Shown here one piece after another: positions 1-8,268 of a stretch of 54,074 bases of DNA. Under the pieces are notes generated by a model. That model saw only the letters and a list, made by a program, of their open reading frames with translations, made no database searches and was not told the DNA's origin. A program made the position numbers and the translations under genes. The stretch is from Candidatus Eisenbergiella intestinipullorum (GTDB lineage: Bacteria > Bacillota > Clostridia > Lachnospirales > Lachnospiraceae). The first letter of the stretch is position 1. Every line of letters starts with the position of its first letter. Location of the stretch: positions 1-54,074 of the forward strand of contig DWWH01000072.1 in the NCBI GenBank assembly GCA_019119815.1. Reading direction: 5' to 3'.

Positions 1-151
1 CTCAAGGCCTTGCGGCCTTTCGCTTAGCGGCTGTCGCCGCATATCCGAAAGAACGAGAAACGCCCGAGGAAAACAGTCAGCCTGCGGCCGACCGTTCTCC
101 TCGGGCATTCCTCATTCTTCCGGCTGCACGGCTTGTAGCGTTGGAAAAATC
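1..151. other. Non-coding leader region, upstream part
   Basis: No convincing gene is seen here. The stretch holds several short hairpins: AAGGCC (4-9) with GGCCTT (14-19), GCGGC (27-31) with GCCGC (36-40), and the stronger stem listed separately at 62-106. It probably contains the end of an upstream transcript and the approach to the promoter of the first gene. Confidence 0.5.
62..106. terminator. Stem-loop, possible terminator of an upstream gene
   Basis: GCCCGAGGAAAAC (62-74) pairs with GTTCTCCTCGGGC (94-106) at 12 of 13 positions around a 19-base GC-rich loop. The bases after it (ATTCCTCATTCTT) are only moderately T-rich, so it is an imperfect intrinsic terminator. It lies upstream of the promoter at 152-180, which fits the end of a preceding transcript. 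Confidence 0.5.
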
Positions 152-180
152 TTGTCATGAAAAGGGGATTGTGTTAAACT
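152..180 (+). promoter_or_regulatory. Candidate extended -10 promoter for the 31-kb polysaccharide operon
   Basis: TTGTCA (152-157; 5 of 6 to the sigma-A -35) is followed by a 17-base spacer and TAAACT (175-180; 4 of 6 to the -10), with TGT directly before the -10 as an extended element. Transcription would start near 187 and leave an 85-base leader before the first ATG. This is inferred from sequence only. Confidence 0.6.
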
Positions 181-203
181 GAAGTGATTATAAGCATTCA
201 AGA

Positions 204-245
204 TGCCGCGGATGGCGGCAAAACGGCGCCTGCTGAGGCAGGTGC
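204..245 (+). promoter_or_regulatory. Twin RNA hairpins in the operon leader
   Basis: TGCCGC (204-209) pairs with GCGGCA (215-220) around a 5-base loop. GCGCCTGC (226-233) pairs with GCAGGTGC (238-245) around the tetraloop TGAG, with one G-T pair. The two stems sit 5 bases apart between the predicted transcription start and the GGAGG ribosome site at 263-267. They may act on translation, on RNA stability, or as the recognition element of a processive antitermination factor. No such factor is encoded in the window. Confidence 0.5.
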
Positions 246-272
246 GGCTTTACTGGATTGTCGGAGGATGGC

Positions 273-1376
273 ATGCGCAGAATCGCGTTTCATTTAAATT
301 GCCTGGAACAGGGCGGAGCGGAACGGGTGGTGACCAATCTGGCCCACCAGTTTTTAAAAGAAGGATATGAGGTGCTCATAGCTACAGAGTGGATCGGCGA
401 GAATGAGTTTCAGATCGATCAGGGGATCCGGCGGGTGGTCGTGGGGCCAACGGAGGAAGATAAGAGAAAGGGCAGGCTGTATCAGATCGTGCGGAGAGTG
501 ACCCGTCTGCGCGCGTTTGTGAAGCATGAGAAACCGGATGTGCTGATCGCCTTCGGCCGGAAGGCCAACTACCGGGCATTAATGTCTACTCTGGGCGTCA
601 GAACGCCCGTCATTGTTTCGGTGCGCACGGATCCGGTCGGACATTATGACCGGCTGGCGGATAAGATACAGATACCTCTGCTGTTCTGGCATGCGGCGGG
701 ATTTGTATTTCAGACGCAGGGACAGAAGGAATTTTTCCCCAGGGGAGCGCAGCGAAAATCCAGGATCATCTTAAATCCCATCAATGACAAATATATCGGT
801 GTACCGCGTCCGGAACGCCGGACAAAGACGGTGGTGCAGTCGGGCAGGCTGGTGGATTTCAAAAATCAGCTCATGCTGATCCGCGCTTTTGTGAAGGTCC
901 ATGAAAAGCATCCGGATTATGAACTGAAAATATACGGAGGAGATTCCCATGACGGAACGAAGGAGCTTCTGGAAGCGCTGATTGCGGAAAAGAACGCCGG
1001 CGGCTTCGTAACGCTGATGGGGGCGAGCGATGAGCTGGAAAAGGATCTGAATGACGCGGCGGTATACGCTTTTTCTTCTGACTGGGAGGGACTCCCCAAC
1101 GCTCTTCTTGAGGCTATGGCGCTGGGGCTGCCCATCGTTGCAACGGACTGTCCCTGTGGCGGGCCGCGGACGGTGATGCAGGACGGATATAACGGACTTC
1201 TGGTTCCCATCAAGAATGAGGAGGCGATGGCAGCAGGAATCTGCAGGCTGATTGAAAATCCTGACGAAGCGGAGCGTATGGGTGAAAACGCGAGGAAGAT
1301 CGCTGAAACTGCTAACGGACAGGCAATTTTCGAGCAGTGGAAGGATTATATTGAAACATTGACCGGAAGGGCATAG
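273..1376 (+). CDS. GT4-family glycosyltransferase
   Basis: Predicted GT-B retaining glycosyltransferase of 367 residues that transfers a nucleotide-activated sugar to a lipid-linked repeat-unit precursor at the inner face of the membrane. The N-terminal GGAERV motif (residues 14-19) and the C-terminal EX7E pair (E272 and E280, within EGLPNALLEAM) are typical of GT4. ATG 273 is chosen because GGAGG lies 5 bases before it; an in-frame TTG at 258 has no ribosome site. It is the first gene of the block, 12 bases before the next gene. It resembles the GT4 at 8269-9402 along its whole length (shared QGG/KGG..ERV, KEFFP and EGxPN stretches), so the two are probably paralogues. Sugar specificity cannot be read from sequence. 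Confidence 0.9.
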   Translation: MRRIAFHLNCLEQGGAERVVTNLAHQFLKEGYEVLIATEWIGENEFQIDQGIRRVVVGPTEEDKRKGRLYQIVRRVTRLRAFVKHEKPDVLIAFGRKANYRALMSTLGVRTPVIVSVRTDPVGHYDRLADKIQIPLLFWHAAGFVFQTQGQKEFFPRGAQRKSRIILNPINDKYIGVPRPERRTKTVVQSGRLVDFKNQLMLIRAFVKVHEKHPDYELKIYGGDSHDGTKELLEALIAEKNAGGFVTLMGASDELEKDLNDAAVYAFSSDWEGLPNALLEAMALGLPIVATDCPCGGPRTVMQDGYNGLLVPIKNEEAMAAGICRLIENPDEAERMGENARKIAETANGQAIFEQWKDYIETLTGRA

Positions 1377-1388
1377 GAAGGGACAGAC

Positions 1389-2129
1389 ATGTTTTCTTAT
1401 AAGGAATATAAAGAGATCATACAGATTATCAAGGAAAGCGGCCGGATGGCCAACTTTAAGCAGGCGAGGGGAAAGGATCAGTTCATTATCATGAGGCATG
1501 ATGTGGAATTTTCCGTAGACCGCGCCTTTGCTCTTTCCAAACTGGAGCTTTCCATGGACTTTACGTCCACTTATTTTTTCCAGTGGACCAACAATTCCTA
1601 TAATATTTTGTCCAAGCGGAATATGGACATGATCCATTATATGCATGAAAGAGGCCATGAGATCGGCCTGCACTTCGCGTTAAACGGGCTGACCGATATG
1701 GATCTGATCCGCAAGAAGATCATGCAGGAAATCAACGTGCTCAGCGAGATGCTGGGCTTTGAGATCATGGAATTTTCCATCCACCGCCCGTCTGCTGATG
1801 TGCTTCGCGAGGACATCAAGCTGCCCGGCATCATTAACGCCTATCAGGACGAGTATTTCACCTTTGCGGAAAAGGTGACGCCGGATACAAAGCTGGCGGT
1901 GAAATATATTTCCGACGCCCAGCATCGCTGGAATTATGGAAAGCCGGACCGGGAGACGCTGCTTGGAAATGACAAGGTGCAGATCCTGACACACCCTTAT
2001 TCCTGGACGAAGCAGGGGTATGACAATCTGGAAAATTTCCGGACGCTGATCGCGGAGAGAAATGAGGAGCTTCTGGATACCATAGATAACGAATGCAAGC
2101 ATTTCGCTACGGTGAGAGAGCTTCTCTGA
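1389..2129 (+). CDS. Polysaccharide deacetylase-like (beta/alpha-barrel) protein
   Basis: A 246-residue soluble protein with no signal peptide. RHDVE (residues 36-40, D38 being the likely metal-linked Asp) and the following HEIGLHF motif recall the divergent polysaccharide deacetylase/NodB-like barrels found in surface-polysaccharide clusters. The classical TFDD and HxxxH motifs are not intact, so hydrolytic activity is uncertain. Being cytoplasmic and within a glycosyltransferase operon, it may act on a nucleotide sugar or lipid-linked intermediate; this is inference. It follows the GT4 gene by 12 bases and is separated from the amidotransferase gene by a 75-base gap containing a weak hairpin. 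Confidence 0.65.
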   Translation: MFSYKEYKEIIQIIKESGRMANFKQARGKDQFIIMRHDVEFSVDRAFALSKLELSMDFTSTYFFQWTNNSYNILSKRNMDMIHYMHERGHEIGLHFALNGLTDMDLIRKKIMQEINVLSEMLGFEIMEFSIHRPSADVLREDIKLPGIINAYQDEYFTFAEKVTPDTKLAVKYISDAQHRWNYGKPDRETLLGNDKVQILTHPYSWTKQGYDNLENFRTLIAERNEELLDTIDNECKHFATVRELL

Positions 2130-2136
2130 CAGCGGC

Positions 2137-2157
2137 GGGCAAAGAAGAGCTTTGTCC
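2137..2157 (+). other. Small intercistronic hairpin
   Basis: GGGCAAAG (2137-2144) pairs with CTTTGTCC (2150-2157) over 8 bp, including one G-T pair, around the loop AAGAG. It follows the deacetylase-like gene and precedes the first amidotransferase gene. With no clear T-run, it is more likely an RNA-processing or attenuation element than a full terminator. Confidence 0.3.
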
Positions 2158-2204
2158 TTCATGGTTAGACGCCGTCTGCCGGCGGTAAAAAGGGAGGTAC
2201 GCCC

Positions 2205-4190
2205 ATGTGCGGAATCTGCGGCTTTGTCAGCACCAGACCGATCACGAAAAAAGAACTGAAAAGGATGAACGATACCATGGTCCACAGGGGGCCGGATGAT
2301 TCCGGAGAGGAGATTTTTCCGGCGGCCTTCGGCTACCAGGTGGGGCTGGCCCAGCGCCGCCTTTCCATCCTGGATCTGTCGGAGCTGGGACATCAGCCCA
2401 TGCACTCCCAGGGTTACTGCGGCGCGCCGGATGGCAGCATCAGCGTTGTTTATAACGGGGAGATCTATAATTTTCAGGAGCTGAAAAAGGAGCTTTCCGA
2501 TTACCCCTTCCGTTCCTCCTGCGATACGGAGGTGATTCTTGCCGCTTATCTGAAATGGGGAATTTCCTGTGTGGAGCGTTTCAACGGAATGTTTGCCATG
2601 GCTCTGTACGACCGCCGCAGACAGGCGGTGTATCTGATCCGGGACCGGATTGGGAAGAAGCCCCTCTATTACTGGCTGGATGGGGAGAATCTGGTGTTCG
2701 CGTCCGAGCTGAAGCCGGTCATGGCCTGTCCGGGCTTTTCCGGCAGGATACGCAGAGAGGTGATTTCCCGCTTCCTGTTTCAGCAGTATATCAACGCGCC
2801 GGATACGATTTTTGAGGATGTATATAAGGTAGAACCGGGAGGAATTCTCCGTTTTTCTCTGGACCCGGATGCGTCCTATGCGGCGGACGCGCCGGAATAC
2901 GCGGAAAACGTATCCAGACAGGAGCGGGGAAACGGGCGCAGGGTGCGGAAGTGGAAATACTGGGATGTCAGGAAGGTGTATCGGGAATGCAGCTCTGAGC
3001 CGGTGACGGATTATGGCCAGGCGAAGGAGGAGCTGAAGGAGCTCTTGAAAAAGGCGGTCGCCTCCCGTATGATCGCGGATGTGCCGCTGGGCAGCTTCTT
3101 AAGCGGAGGCTATGATTCCTCCCTTGTGACTGCCATCGCTCAGGAATGCGCGGGGGCGATGACGGGAGCGCCGGTGAAAACCTTTTCCATCGGCTTTGCG
3201 GAGGAACGGTACAATGAGGCGAAATACGCGAAGGCGGTTGCGGAATATCTGGGAACGGATCATACGGAGCTGATCATTGACGAAGAGGAAATGTTCCGGC
3301 TGGTGGAGAGCATTCCTCAATATTATGACGAACCTTTTGCGGACAGCTCCCAGATCGCGACCATGCTGGTGTCTCAGCTGGCCAGACAGCAGGTAACGGT
3401 GGCGCTTTCAGGCGACGGCGGAGATGAGTTTTACTGCGGCTATAATCTGTATGAAAAGATAGCCCGTGCAAAAAAGCTGGATTTCGCCGGAAGCCTGGTA
3501 AACGGAATCTGCCGTCTGCCGGGGATCAGGCAGACCGGTCTCTTTGAGAGGCTGCCCTTTCAGGTACGGGTGATCGCGGAAAATCGGAATCCGGAAACCA
3601 AAACCCAGCTGGCCTCCGACAGCTATATCGCCGCGGCGGAGAGGATGGTACCCGGAGAAGGCCTGAGCTGCAGGTATCCCGTTGAAAGCGGATATGGCGT
3701 GAATAACTGGCAGATCCGCCGGATGCTTCTGGACATGGACACCTATCTGCCGGGGGATATCCTCTGCAAGGTGGACCGGGCGTCCATGAAATATTCTCTG
3801 GAGGCCAGGTGCCCGATTCTGGACCGGGATGTGATGGCATATTCGTTCCGCCTTCCCCACAGCTTTAAATATGAAAACGGAGTCAAAAAGAGGATTTTAA
3901 AGGACATTGCCTATGATTATATCCCCAGAGAGCTTCTTGAGCGGCCCAAGGTGGGGTTTGCCGTTCCCCTGGACAAATGGCTGCGCGGACCTTTAAGGGA
4001 GCAGCTTCTCGGCTTCGCGGATGCGGGTTTCCTGAAGCGGCAGGGGATCTTCGATGCGGATTATGTGAGCGGACTGGTGAAGCATTACCTTGAGACAGGA
4101 GACGCGGGCCCGGCTACGGGGGCCAATTTCTCGAAGGTGACGTGGTCCTTCTTCACCTTCCAGCAGTGGTATGAGAAATACTGCGGCTGA
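2205..4190 (+). CDS. asnB: Asparagine synthase (glutamine-hydrolysing) family amidotransferase, copy 1
   Basis: A 661-residue class II amidotransferase. The protein begins MCGICGF, giving the N-terminal Cys2 nucleophile that releases ammonia from glutamine, followed by HRGPD and the NGEIYN stretch. The synthetase half carries the ATP pyrophosphate loop SGGYDSS (S300 onward), an adenylating domain. ATG 2205 follows AAGGGAGG. Its place among glycosyltransferases argues that it amidates a sugar acid or glycan intermediate instead of making free asparagine; members of this family are recurrent in O-antigen and capsule loci. A second copy lies at 9530-11452. Both follow a GT4-type gene within a few kb. 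The amide acceptor is unknown. Confidence 0.9.
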   Translation: MCGICGFVSTRPITKKELKRMNDTMVHRGPDDSGEEIFPAAFGYQVGLAQRRLSILDLSELGHQPMHSQGYCGAPDGSISVVYNGEIYNFQELKKELSDYPFRSSCDTEVILAAYLKWGISCVERFNGMFAMALYDRRRQAVYLIRDRIGKKPLYYWLDGENLVFASELKPVMACPGFSGRIRREVISRFLFQQYINAPDTIFEDVYKVEPGGILRFSLDPDASYAADAPEYAENVSRQERGNGRRVRKWKYWDVRKVYRECSSEPVTDYGQAKEELKELLKKAVASRMIADVPLGSFLSGGYDSSLVTAIAQECAGAMTGAPVKTFSIGFAEERYNEAKYAKAVAEYLGTDHTELIIDEEEMFRLVESIPQYYDEPFADSSQIATMLVSQLARQQVTVALSGDGGDEFYCGYNLYEKIARAKKLDFAGSLVNGICRLPGIRQTGLFERLPFQVRVIAENRNPETKTQLASDSYIAAAERMVPGEGLSCRYPVESGYGVNNWQIRRMLLDMDTYLPGDILCKVDRASMKYSLEARCPILDRDVMAYSFRLPHSFKYENGVKKRILKDIAYDYIPRELLERPKVGFAVPLDKWLRGPLREQLLGFADAGFLKRQGIFDADYVSGLVKHYLETGDAGPATGANFSKVTWSFFTFQQWYEKYCG

Positions 4191-4234
4191 TGAAAAGGCG
4201 GCGCTGAAGCTGGGAAAGGAGAAAAGTAGAGGGA

Positions 4235-5314
4235 ATGACAAAAAAACAGCTGCTTCAGGCAGTTCTTTTTATCGCCGGATTTTTTGTGATATTAATCCAT
4301 CTGTCCTACTGCCTGAGAACCAACGGTTCGGTGAAGGACCGCTTTGTGGGATTCTATGCGGAGCCTGAAAATACCATTGACGTGCTCATGATCGGCTCCA
4401 GCCCGGTGTTTCCCTATTACGCGGCTCCCAAGCTCTGGGGGGACTACGGCATCACGGCCTATCCTCTGTCCACCAATCTGCAGAGACCCAAAGCGGCCAT
4501 GCACCTGATCCGGGAGGCGGAAAAGACGCAGGATCCTCAGCTTTACATCTTTGAGATGCGCATGTATCTGGCGGCGGATGAGGATCTGACGCAGAATATG
4601 GCTTATACCAGAGGCGTGACGGATAACATGAAATATTCTCTGAACCGCATCCGAACCATCAATGACATGGTGGATGAGGACGGGCCGGAGGCGCGCTATA
4701 CCTTTTATTTCGATATTTTCAAGTACCATTCCAACTGGAAAACGCTGGTGCTTCCCAGCCAGCTTGCCACGTTCCGGTATGAAAAAAAGGATCCCCTGAA
4801 GGGACATGTGATCAACGATGAGGTGGGACCGAGCGAGATCGCGGATTATTCCGATGTGACCAGGCGGCAGGCCATCCCGGAGGACGAGGAAGAGGTGCTT
4901 CTGGAGCTCCTGGAATGGCTTTCGGAAAACGGGAAGGAGGCGCTTTTCATCGTCTCTCCCTACACCATGACGGAAGAACGGCAGGCCCAGTATAATTACA
5001 TCGCGGATCTGATCGAGCCCTATGGTTATACGTTTCTGAATCTGAATGACTATTATGAAGAAATCGGCATTGATTTTGAAACGGATTTTTATGATTACGG
5101 CGGCCATGCCAACGCTTTCGGAGCGGAGAAGTGCACGGCGTTTCTGGGAAAATACCTGGACGAGCACTATTCGCTGCCGGATAAACGCGGACAGAAGGGA
5201 TATGAGGACTGGGACAAGGCCTGGGAGCGGTGGAGCGAACAGACGGAAGAAGCCCAGGCTGTCATTCTGGAACGGATAGAAAAGAAGGATTTCAAGATCC
5301 TGGAAGAGGAATAG
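4235..5314 (+). CDS. Membrane-anchored SGNH/DltD-like protein
   Basis: A 359-residue protein with one N-terminal membrane segment (about residues 8-27) and an extracytoplasmic domain. The MIGSSPV stretch (near residue 53) matches block I of SGNH acyl-transfer/esterase proteins, where GSS carries the nucleophile Ser. A late GGHANAFGAEKC stretch supplies the likely catalytic His. It is clearly related to 43470-44888: both share DVxxxGSS, a C-terminal EHYSL motif and a YxxWxxxxxxWERW-type tail. That paralogue sits beside an MBOAT acyltransferase; this one has no such neighbour, so its acyl donor is unclear. It may modify a glycan outside the cell, or be a DltD-type partner of a distant MBOAT. 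Confidence 0.65.
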   Translation: MTKKQLLQAVLFIAGFFVILIHLSYCLRTNGSVKDRFVGFYAEPENTIDVLMIGSSPVFPYYAAPKLWGDYGITAYPLSTNLQRPKAAMHLIREAEKTQDPQLYIFEMRMYLAADEDLTQNMAYTRGVTDNMKYSLNRIRTINDMVDEDGPEARYTFYFDIFKYHSNWKTLVLPSQLATFRYEKKDPLKGHVINDEVGPSEIADYSDVTRRQAIPEDEEEVLLELLEWLSENGKEALFIVSPYTMTEERQAQYNYIADLIEPYGYTFLNLNDYYEEIGIDFETDFYDYGGHANAFGAEKCTAFLGKYLDEHYSLPDKRGQKGYEDWDKAWERWSEQTEEAQAVILERIEKKDFKILEEE

Positions 5315-5335
5315 GCGGACAGACGCTGCTTTGCT

Positions 5336-5363
5336 GCAACGCTTCGACATGGAGGTAAATATG
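5336..5363 (+). promoter_or_regulatory. Recurrent ribosome-site leader cassette, copy A
   Basis: The 28 bases ending at the ABC transporter start codon match those before the GT4 start at 38,450 at 25 positions. The core is ACGCTTCG, then a TGGAGG ribosome site, then the start. Weaker versions precede genes at 11490, 17580, 22224 and 29269. It sets the translation start at 5361. Confidence 0.7.
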
Positions 5364-7127
5364 CTGGAAAACATCAGAAAATTAAACCATATCCTGAGCG
5401 GCTCCCAGAAAAAGGCGGTGGTCGGTCTCGGCGTCCTGATCCTGATCAGCGGTCTGCTGGAAACCATCGGGATTTCCGCCATCCTTCCGCTGGTACAGGC
5501 TGTCATCGACAGGGAGGGGATGCTGGAAAATGAAACGGTGCGAAAGGTGCTCGGATGGTTTGGCTTCATTCTTACGGAGGAAAATTTTAACCAGTTCATC
5601 CTGCTCCTGCTGGGGCTGATCGTCGGCATCATCGTGGTGAAGAATCTGTTCCTGCTTCTTGCCACCTGGGCGCAGGCCCGGTTTGTCAACAACAACCAGT
5701 TCCGAACCGTCAGCTATATGTTGGAGGAATATCTGAACCGGCCCTATGAATTTTATCTGAATGCGGACATCCCCACGGTGTTCCGGCTGGTGGACAGCGA
5801 TGTTCCCAAGGTGTTTACCATTCTGATGGAGTATATCCAGCTTGCCAGCGAAGCGGTGGTGGCTGTATTTATCTGCCTCTTTCTTCTGATCGTCAATCCT
5901 TTTATGACGCTGGTCATCGGCGGCATCCTGGCGGTCCTGATGCTTCTGATTCTGCGGGTGATGAAGCCGACCCTGAACGCCATGGGGTTAAAATCCCAGC
6001 AGGTGCAGAGCCGGATGGGAAAATGGCGCCTGCAGTCCATCTACGGCATTAAGGACGTGAAGATCCTGCACAGAGAGGCCTTTTTCGCGAAAAATTTCCG
6101 GAAATATTCTCAGATCGCGGGAGAAGTGACCAGCAAATACGCGGTGCTCAACAATATCCCCCGTCTGCTTCTGGAAACCGTCAGCATGTCGGCGATCCTG
6201 GGATATATTGCGGTATTCATCGTTTCCGGAGGGGACATGACGGCAATGATCGCCCAGATCGCGGCCTTCGGCTACGCGGCCACCAGGCTGATCCCCAGCG
6301 TGAACCGGATCAGCGGCCATATGACCAACATCATTTTTTTCCAGCCTTCTCTGGATTATGTTTATGAAAACGTGGATTTCAGCGATTATACCAGATACGG
6401 CGAGTACCAGAACAGGGAGGACCCGGACGCGGAACCCGTTCCGGTTCAGGGAGAGATCCGCTTAAATCACATAGACTATACCTATCCCAATTCCAGCCGT
6501 CCGGTACTGAAGGACGCCATGATGCGGATTCCCATCGGCAAATCCGTGGGTGTGATGGGGCCCTCCGGCGCGGGTAAAACCACGGCCATTGATATTCTGA
6601 TGGGCCTTTTGAAGGTGCAGAACGGTACGATTACCTGCGGCGGAAAAAATGTGTTTGACAATTACCCCTCCTGGCTTTCCAATATCGGTTACATCCCGCA
6701 GACCATTTTCCTGACGGACGACCCTCTGCGGGAAAACATCGCCTTCGGCGTGGAACCGGATGAAATTGACGATGAGCGGGTGTGGGCCGTGCTGGAAGAG
6801 GCGCAGATGAAGGAATTTGTGGAGCAGATGCCCGAAGGGCTGAATACCAGCGTGGGAGACAGGGGCGTGCGTCTGTCCGGCGGCCAGCGGCAGAGAATCG
6901 GTATCGCGAGGGCGCTCTATCATAATCCGGAGATCCTGGTATTCGATGAAGCCACATCCGCTCTGGACACGGATACGGAGACGGCGATCATGGAGGCCAT
7001 TGAAAGCTTCCACGGCCGCAAGACCATGATCATCATAGCCCACAGATTGCGGACCATAGAGAATTGTGATATTATCTACAATGTGGATCAATGCAAAATT
7101 ACGATGACAAAGGGCACTCTGGAATGA
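5361..7127 (+). CDS. MsbA-type ABC transporter (fused membrane and ATPase domains)
   Basis: A 588-residue half-transporter that should dimerise. The N-terminal half has about six membrane helices (from residue 18 onward). The ATPase half shows Walker A GPSGAGKT (400-407), the signature LSGGQRQR (505-512) and Walker B ILVFDE (525-530). Substrates of this class include lipid-linked oligosaccharides (PglK-like), lipids and peptides; here a lipid-linked sugar is the natural guess. ATG 5361 has GGAGG 5 bases before it; TTG 5331 and ATG 5349 in frame are less likely. Its last bases overlap the next gene as ATGA. A Wzx flippase is also present at 34867, so two export routes may coexist. Confidence 0.9.
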   Translation: MLENIRKLNHILSGSQKKAVVGLGVLILISGLLETIGISAILPLVQAVIDREGMLENETVRKVLGWFGFILTEENFNQFILLLLGLIVGIIVVKNLFLLLATWAQARFVNNNQFRTVSYMLEEYLNRPYEFYLNADIPTVFRLVDSDVPKVFTILMEYIQLASEAVVAVFICLFLLIVNPFMTLVIGGILAVLMLLILRVMKPTLNAMGLKSQQVQSRMGKWRLQSIYGIKDVKILHREAFFAKNFRKYSQIAGEVTSKYAVLNNIPRLLLETVSMSAILGYIAVFIVSGGDMTAMIAQIAAFGYAATRLIPSVNRISGHMTNIIFFQPSLDYVYENVDFSDYTRYGEYQNREDPDAEPVPVQGEIRLNHIDYTYPNSSRPVLKDAMMRIPIGKSVGVMGPSGAGKTTAIDILMGLLKVQNGTITCGGKNVFDNYPSWLSNIGYIPQTIFLTDDPLRENIAFGVEPDEIDDERVWAVLEEAQMKEFVEQMPEGLNTSVGDRGVRLSGGQRQRIGIARALYHNPEILVFDEATSALDTDTETAIMEAIESFHGRKTMIIIAHRLRTIENCDIIYNVDQCKITMTKGTLE

Positions 7128-8236
7128 TAGGAACGGAATTTCTGAAAGGGCAGGGACTGGGAAACCAGCTGTTCTGTTATATTACGGCGAGGTGTATCGC
7201 AAAGGAACGGGGCTGCGCCTTCGGCACTGCCGGACAGGAGCAGCTCGCGGTGAATATCCACAGCAAAAAGGGCATGTATTTTATGGATCTGGATCTGGGG
7301 GAGCATATTCCTGACAGCCGGGTGCCGGGAAAGGGCCCGGACGGGCCTCGGAGCAGGATGGAACAGCCCTGCCTTCACCGCTACGATGAGAAGGAGCTCC
7401 GGTTTTATCAGAATACCTCTCTGCACGATTTGGAGCACGGCTGCTACGTGGCCGGAGCGGACGAGACCCTGCACAGCCTGCCGGACGATACGCTGATTTA
7501 TGGCAACATGCAGGCGGAAAGCTATTTTGCCCGGTACCGGGAAGAAATCAGAGAATGGCTCAGGGTAAAGGAAGAGTACGAAACCCGTGAATTTACCCGG
7601 GACAATCTGTGCATCCTGAATGTAAGGGGCGGCGAATATACCGGAAATCCGGAGCTGTACCTGGAACGAAGATACTGGATGAACGCCATGAAAAATATGC
7701 GTACGCTGCGACCGGACATGGAGTTTATCGTGGTGACGGACGATCCGGAGGCTGCCCGAAAGCTTCTTCCGGGACTGCCGGTTTATCATTCCGGTCTGGA
7801 CCGGGACTATGTGATGCTCAAGAATGCCAGATACCTGATTCTGTCCAATTCCAGCTTTGCCTTTTTCCCGGCTTATACGTCCGATACCCTGCAGTTCGCA
7901 ATCGCGCCCAAATACTGGGCAAGGCATAATGTTTCCGACGGCTACTGGGCCTCGGAACAGAATATTTACAGTATTTTTCACTATCAGGACCGTTCAGGAC
8001 GGCTGTTTACGCCGGAGGAATGCGTCCGGGAGCTGGAAGAATACAAACGCCGTTCCCCCCGTTACCGAAGGGCAGGAGGGGCATCCGGACAGAATCCTGC
8101 ACAGAGACCGGGAAGCGGCGCCCTGAAGTGGGGGAGGCTTGTCTGTAAGGGCCGGATGACGGTTTATTACCTGAAAAGAATTTTCTGGTCGCTGATGCGG
8201 CGGGCGGGATACCAGATCCCTTACGCAAAACACTGA
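7124..8236 (+). CDS. GT11-like (alpha-1,2-fucosyltransferase family) glycosyltransferase, divergent
   Basis: A 370-residue protein. The GQGLGNQLF motif near the N terminus is the family I hallmark of GT11 fucosyltransferases, and the C-terminal region has the usual block around NSSFAFFPAY. The normally invariant HxRRGDY motif, intact in the two other GT11 proteins of this window, reads NVRGGEY here. The enzyme may therefore use a different donor or acceptor. Start 7124 overlaps the ABC transporter stop as ATGA, pointing to translational coupling; an in-frame ATG at 7091 is possible but lacks a ribosome site. A GT11-like fold is well supported; fucose transfer is not. Confidence 0.75.
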   Translation: MIGTEFLKGQGLGNQLFCYITARCIAKERGCAFGTAGQEQLAVNIHSKKGMYFMDLDLGEHIPDSRVPGKGPDGPRSRMEQPCLHRYDEKELRFYQNTSLHDLEHGCYVAGADETLHSLPDDTLIYGNMQAESYFARYREEIREWLRVKEEYETREFTRDNLCILNVRGGEYTGNPELYLERRYWMNAMKNMRTLRPDMEFIVVTDDPEAARKLLPGLPVYHSGLDRDYVMLKNARYLILSNSSFAFFPAYTSDTLQFAIAPKYWARHNVSDGYWASEQNIYSIFHYQDRSGRLFTPEECVRELEEYKRRSPRYRRAGGASGQNPAQRPGSGALKWGRLVCKGRMTVYYLKRIFWSLMRRAGYQIPYAKH

Positions 8237-8268
8237 CTGCGCAGAGCGCGGAGAGGAGCGGAACGCGG

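Noticed and set aside
2205..4190. Housekeeping asparagine synthetase
   Set aside because: The place within a glycosyltransferase operon and a second diverged copy make a glycan role more likely, though asparagine synthesis cannot be ruled out.
4292..5695. A 467-codon open frame on the minus strand
   Set aside because: It is antisense to the SGNH-like and ABC transporter genes and shows no family motif.
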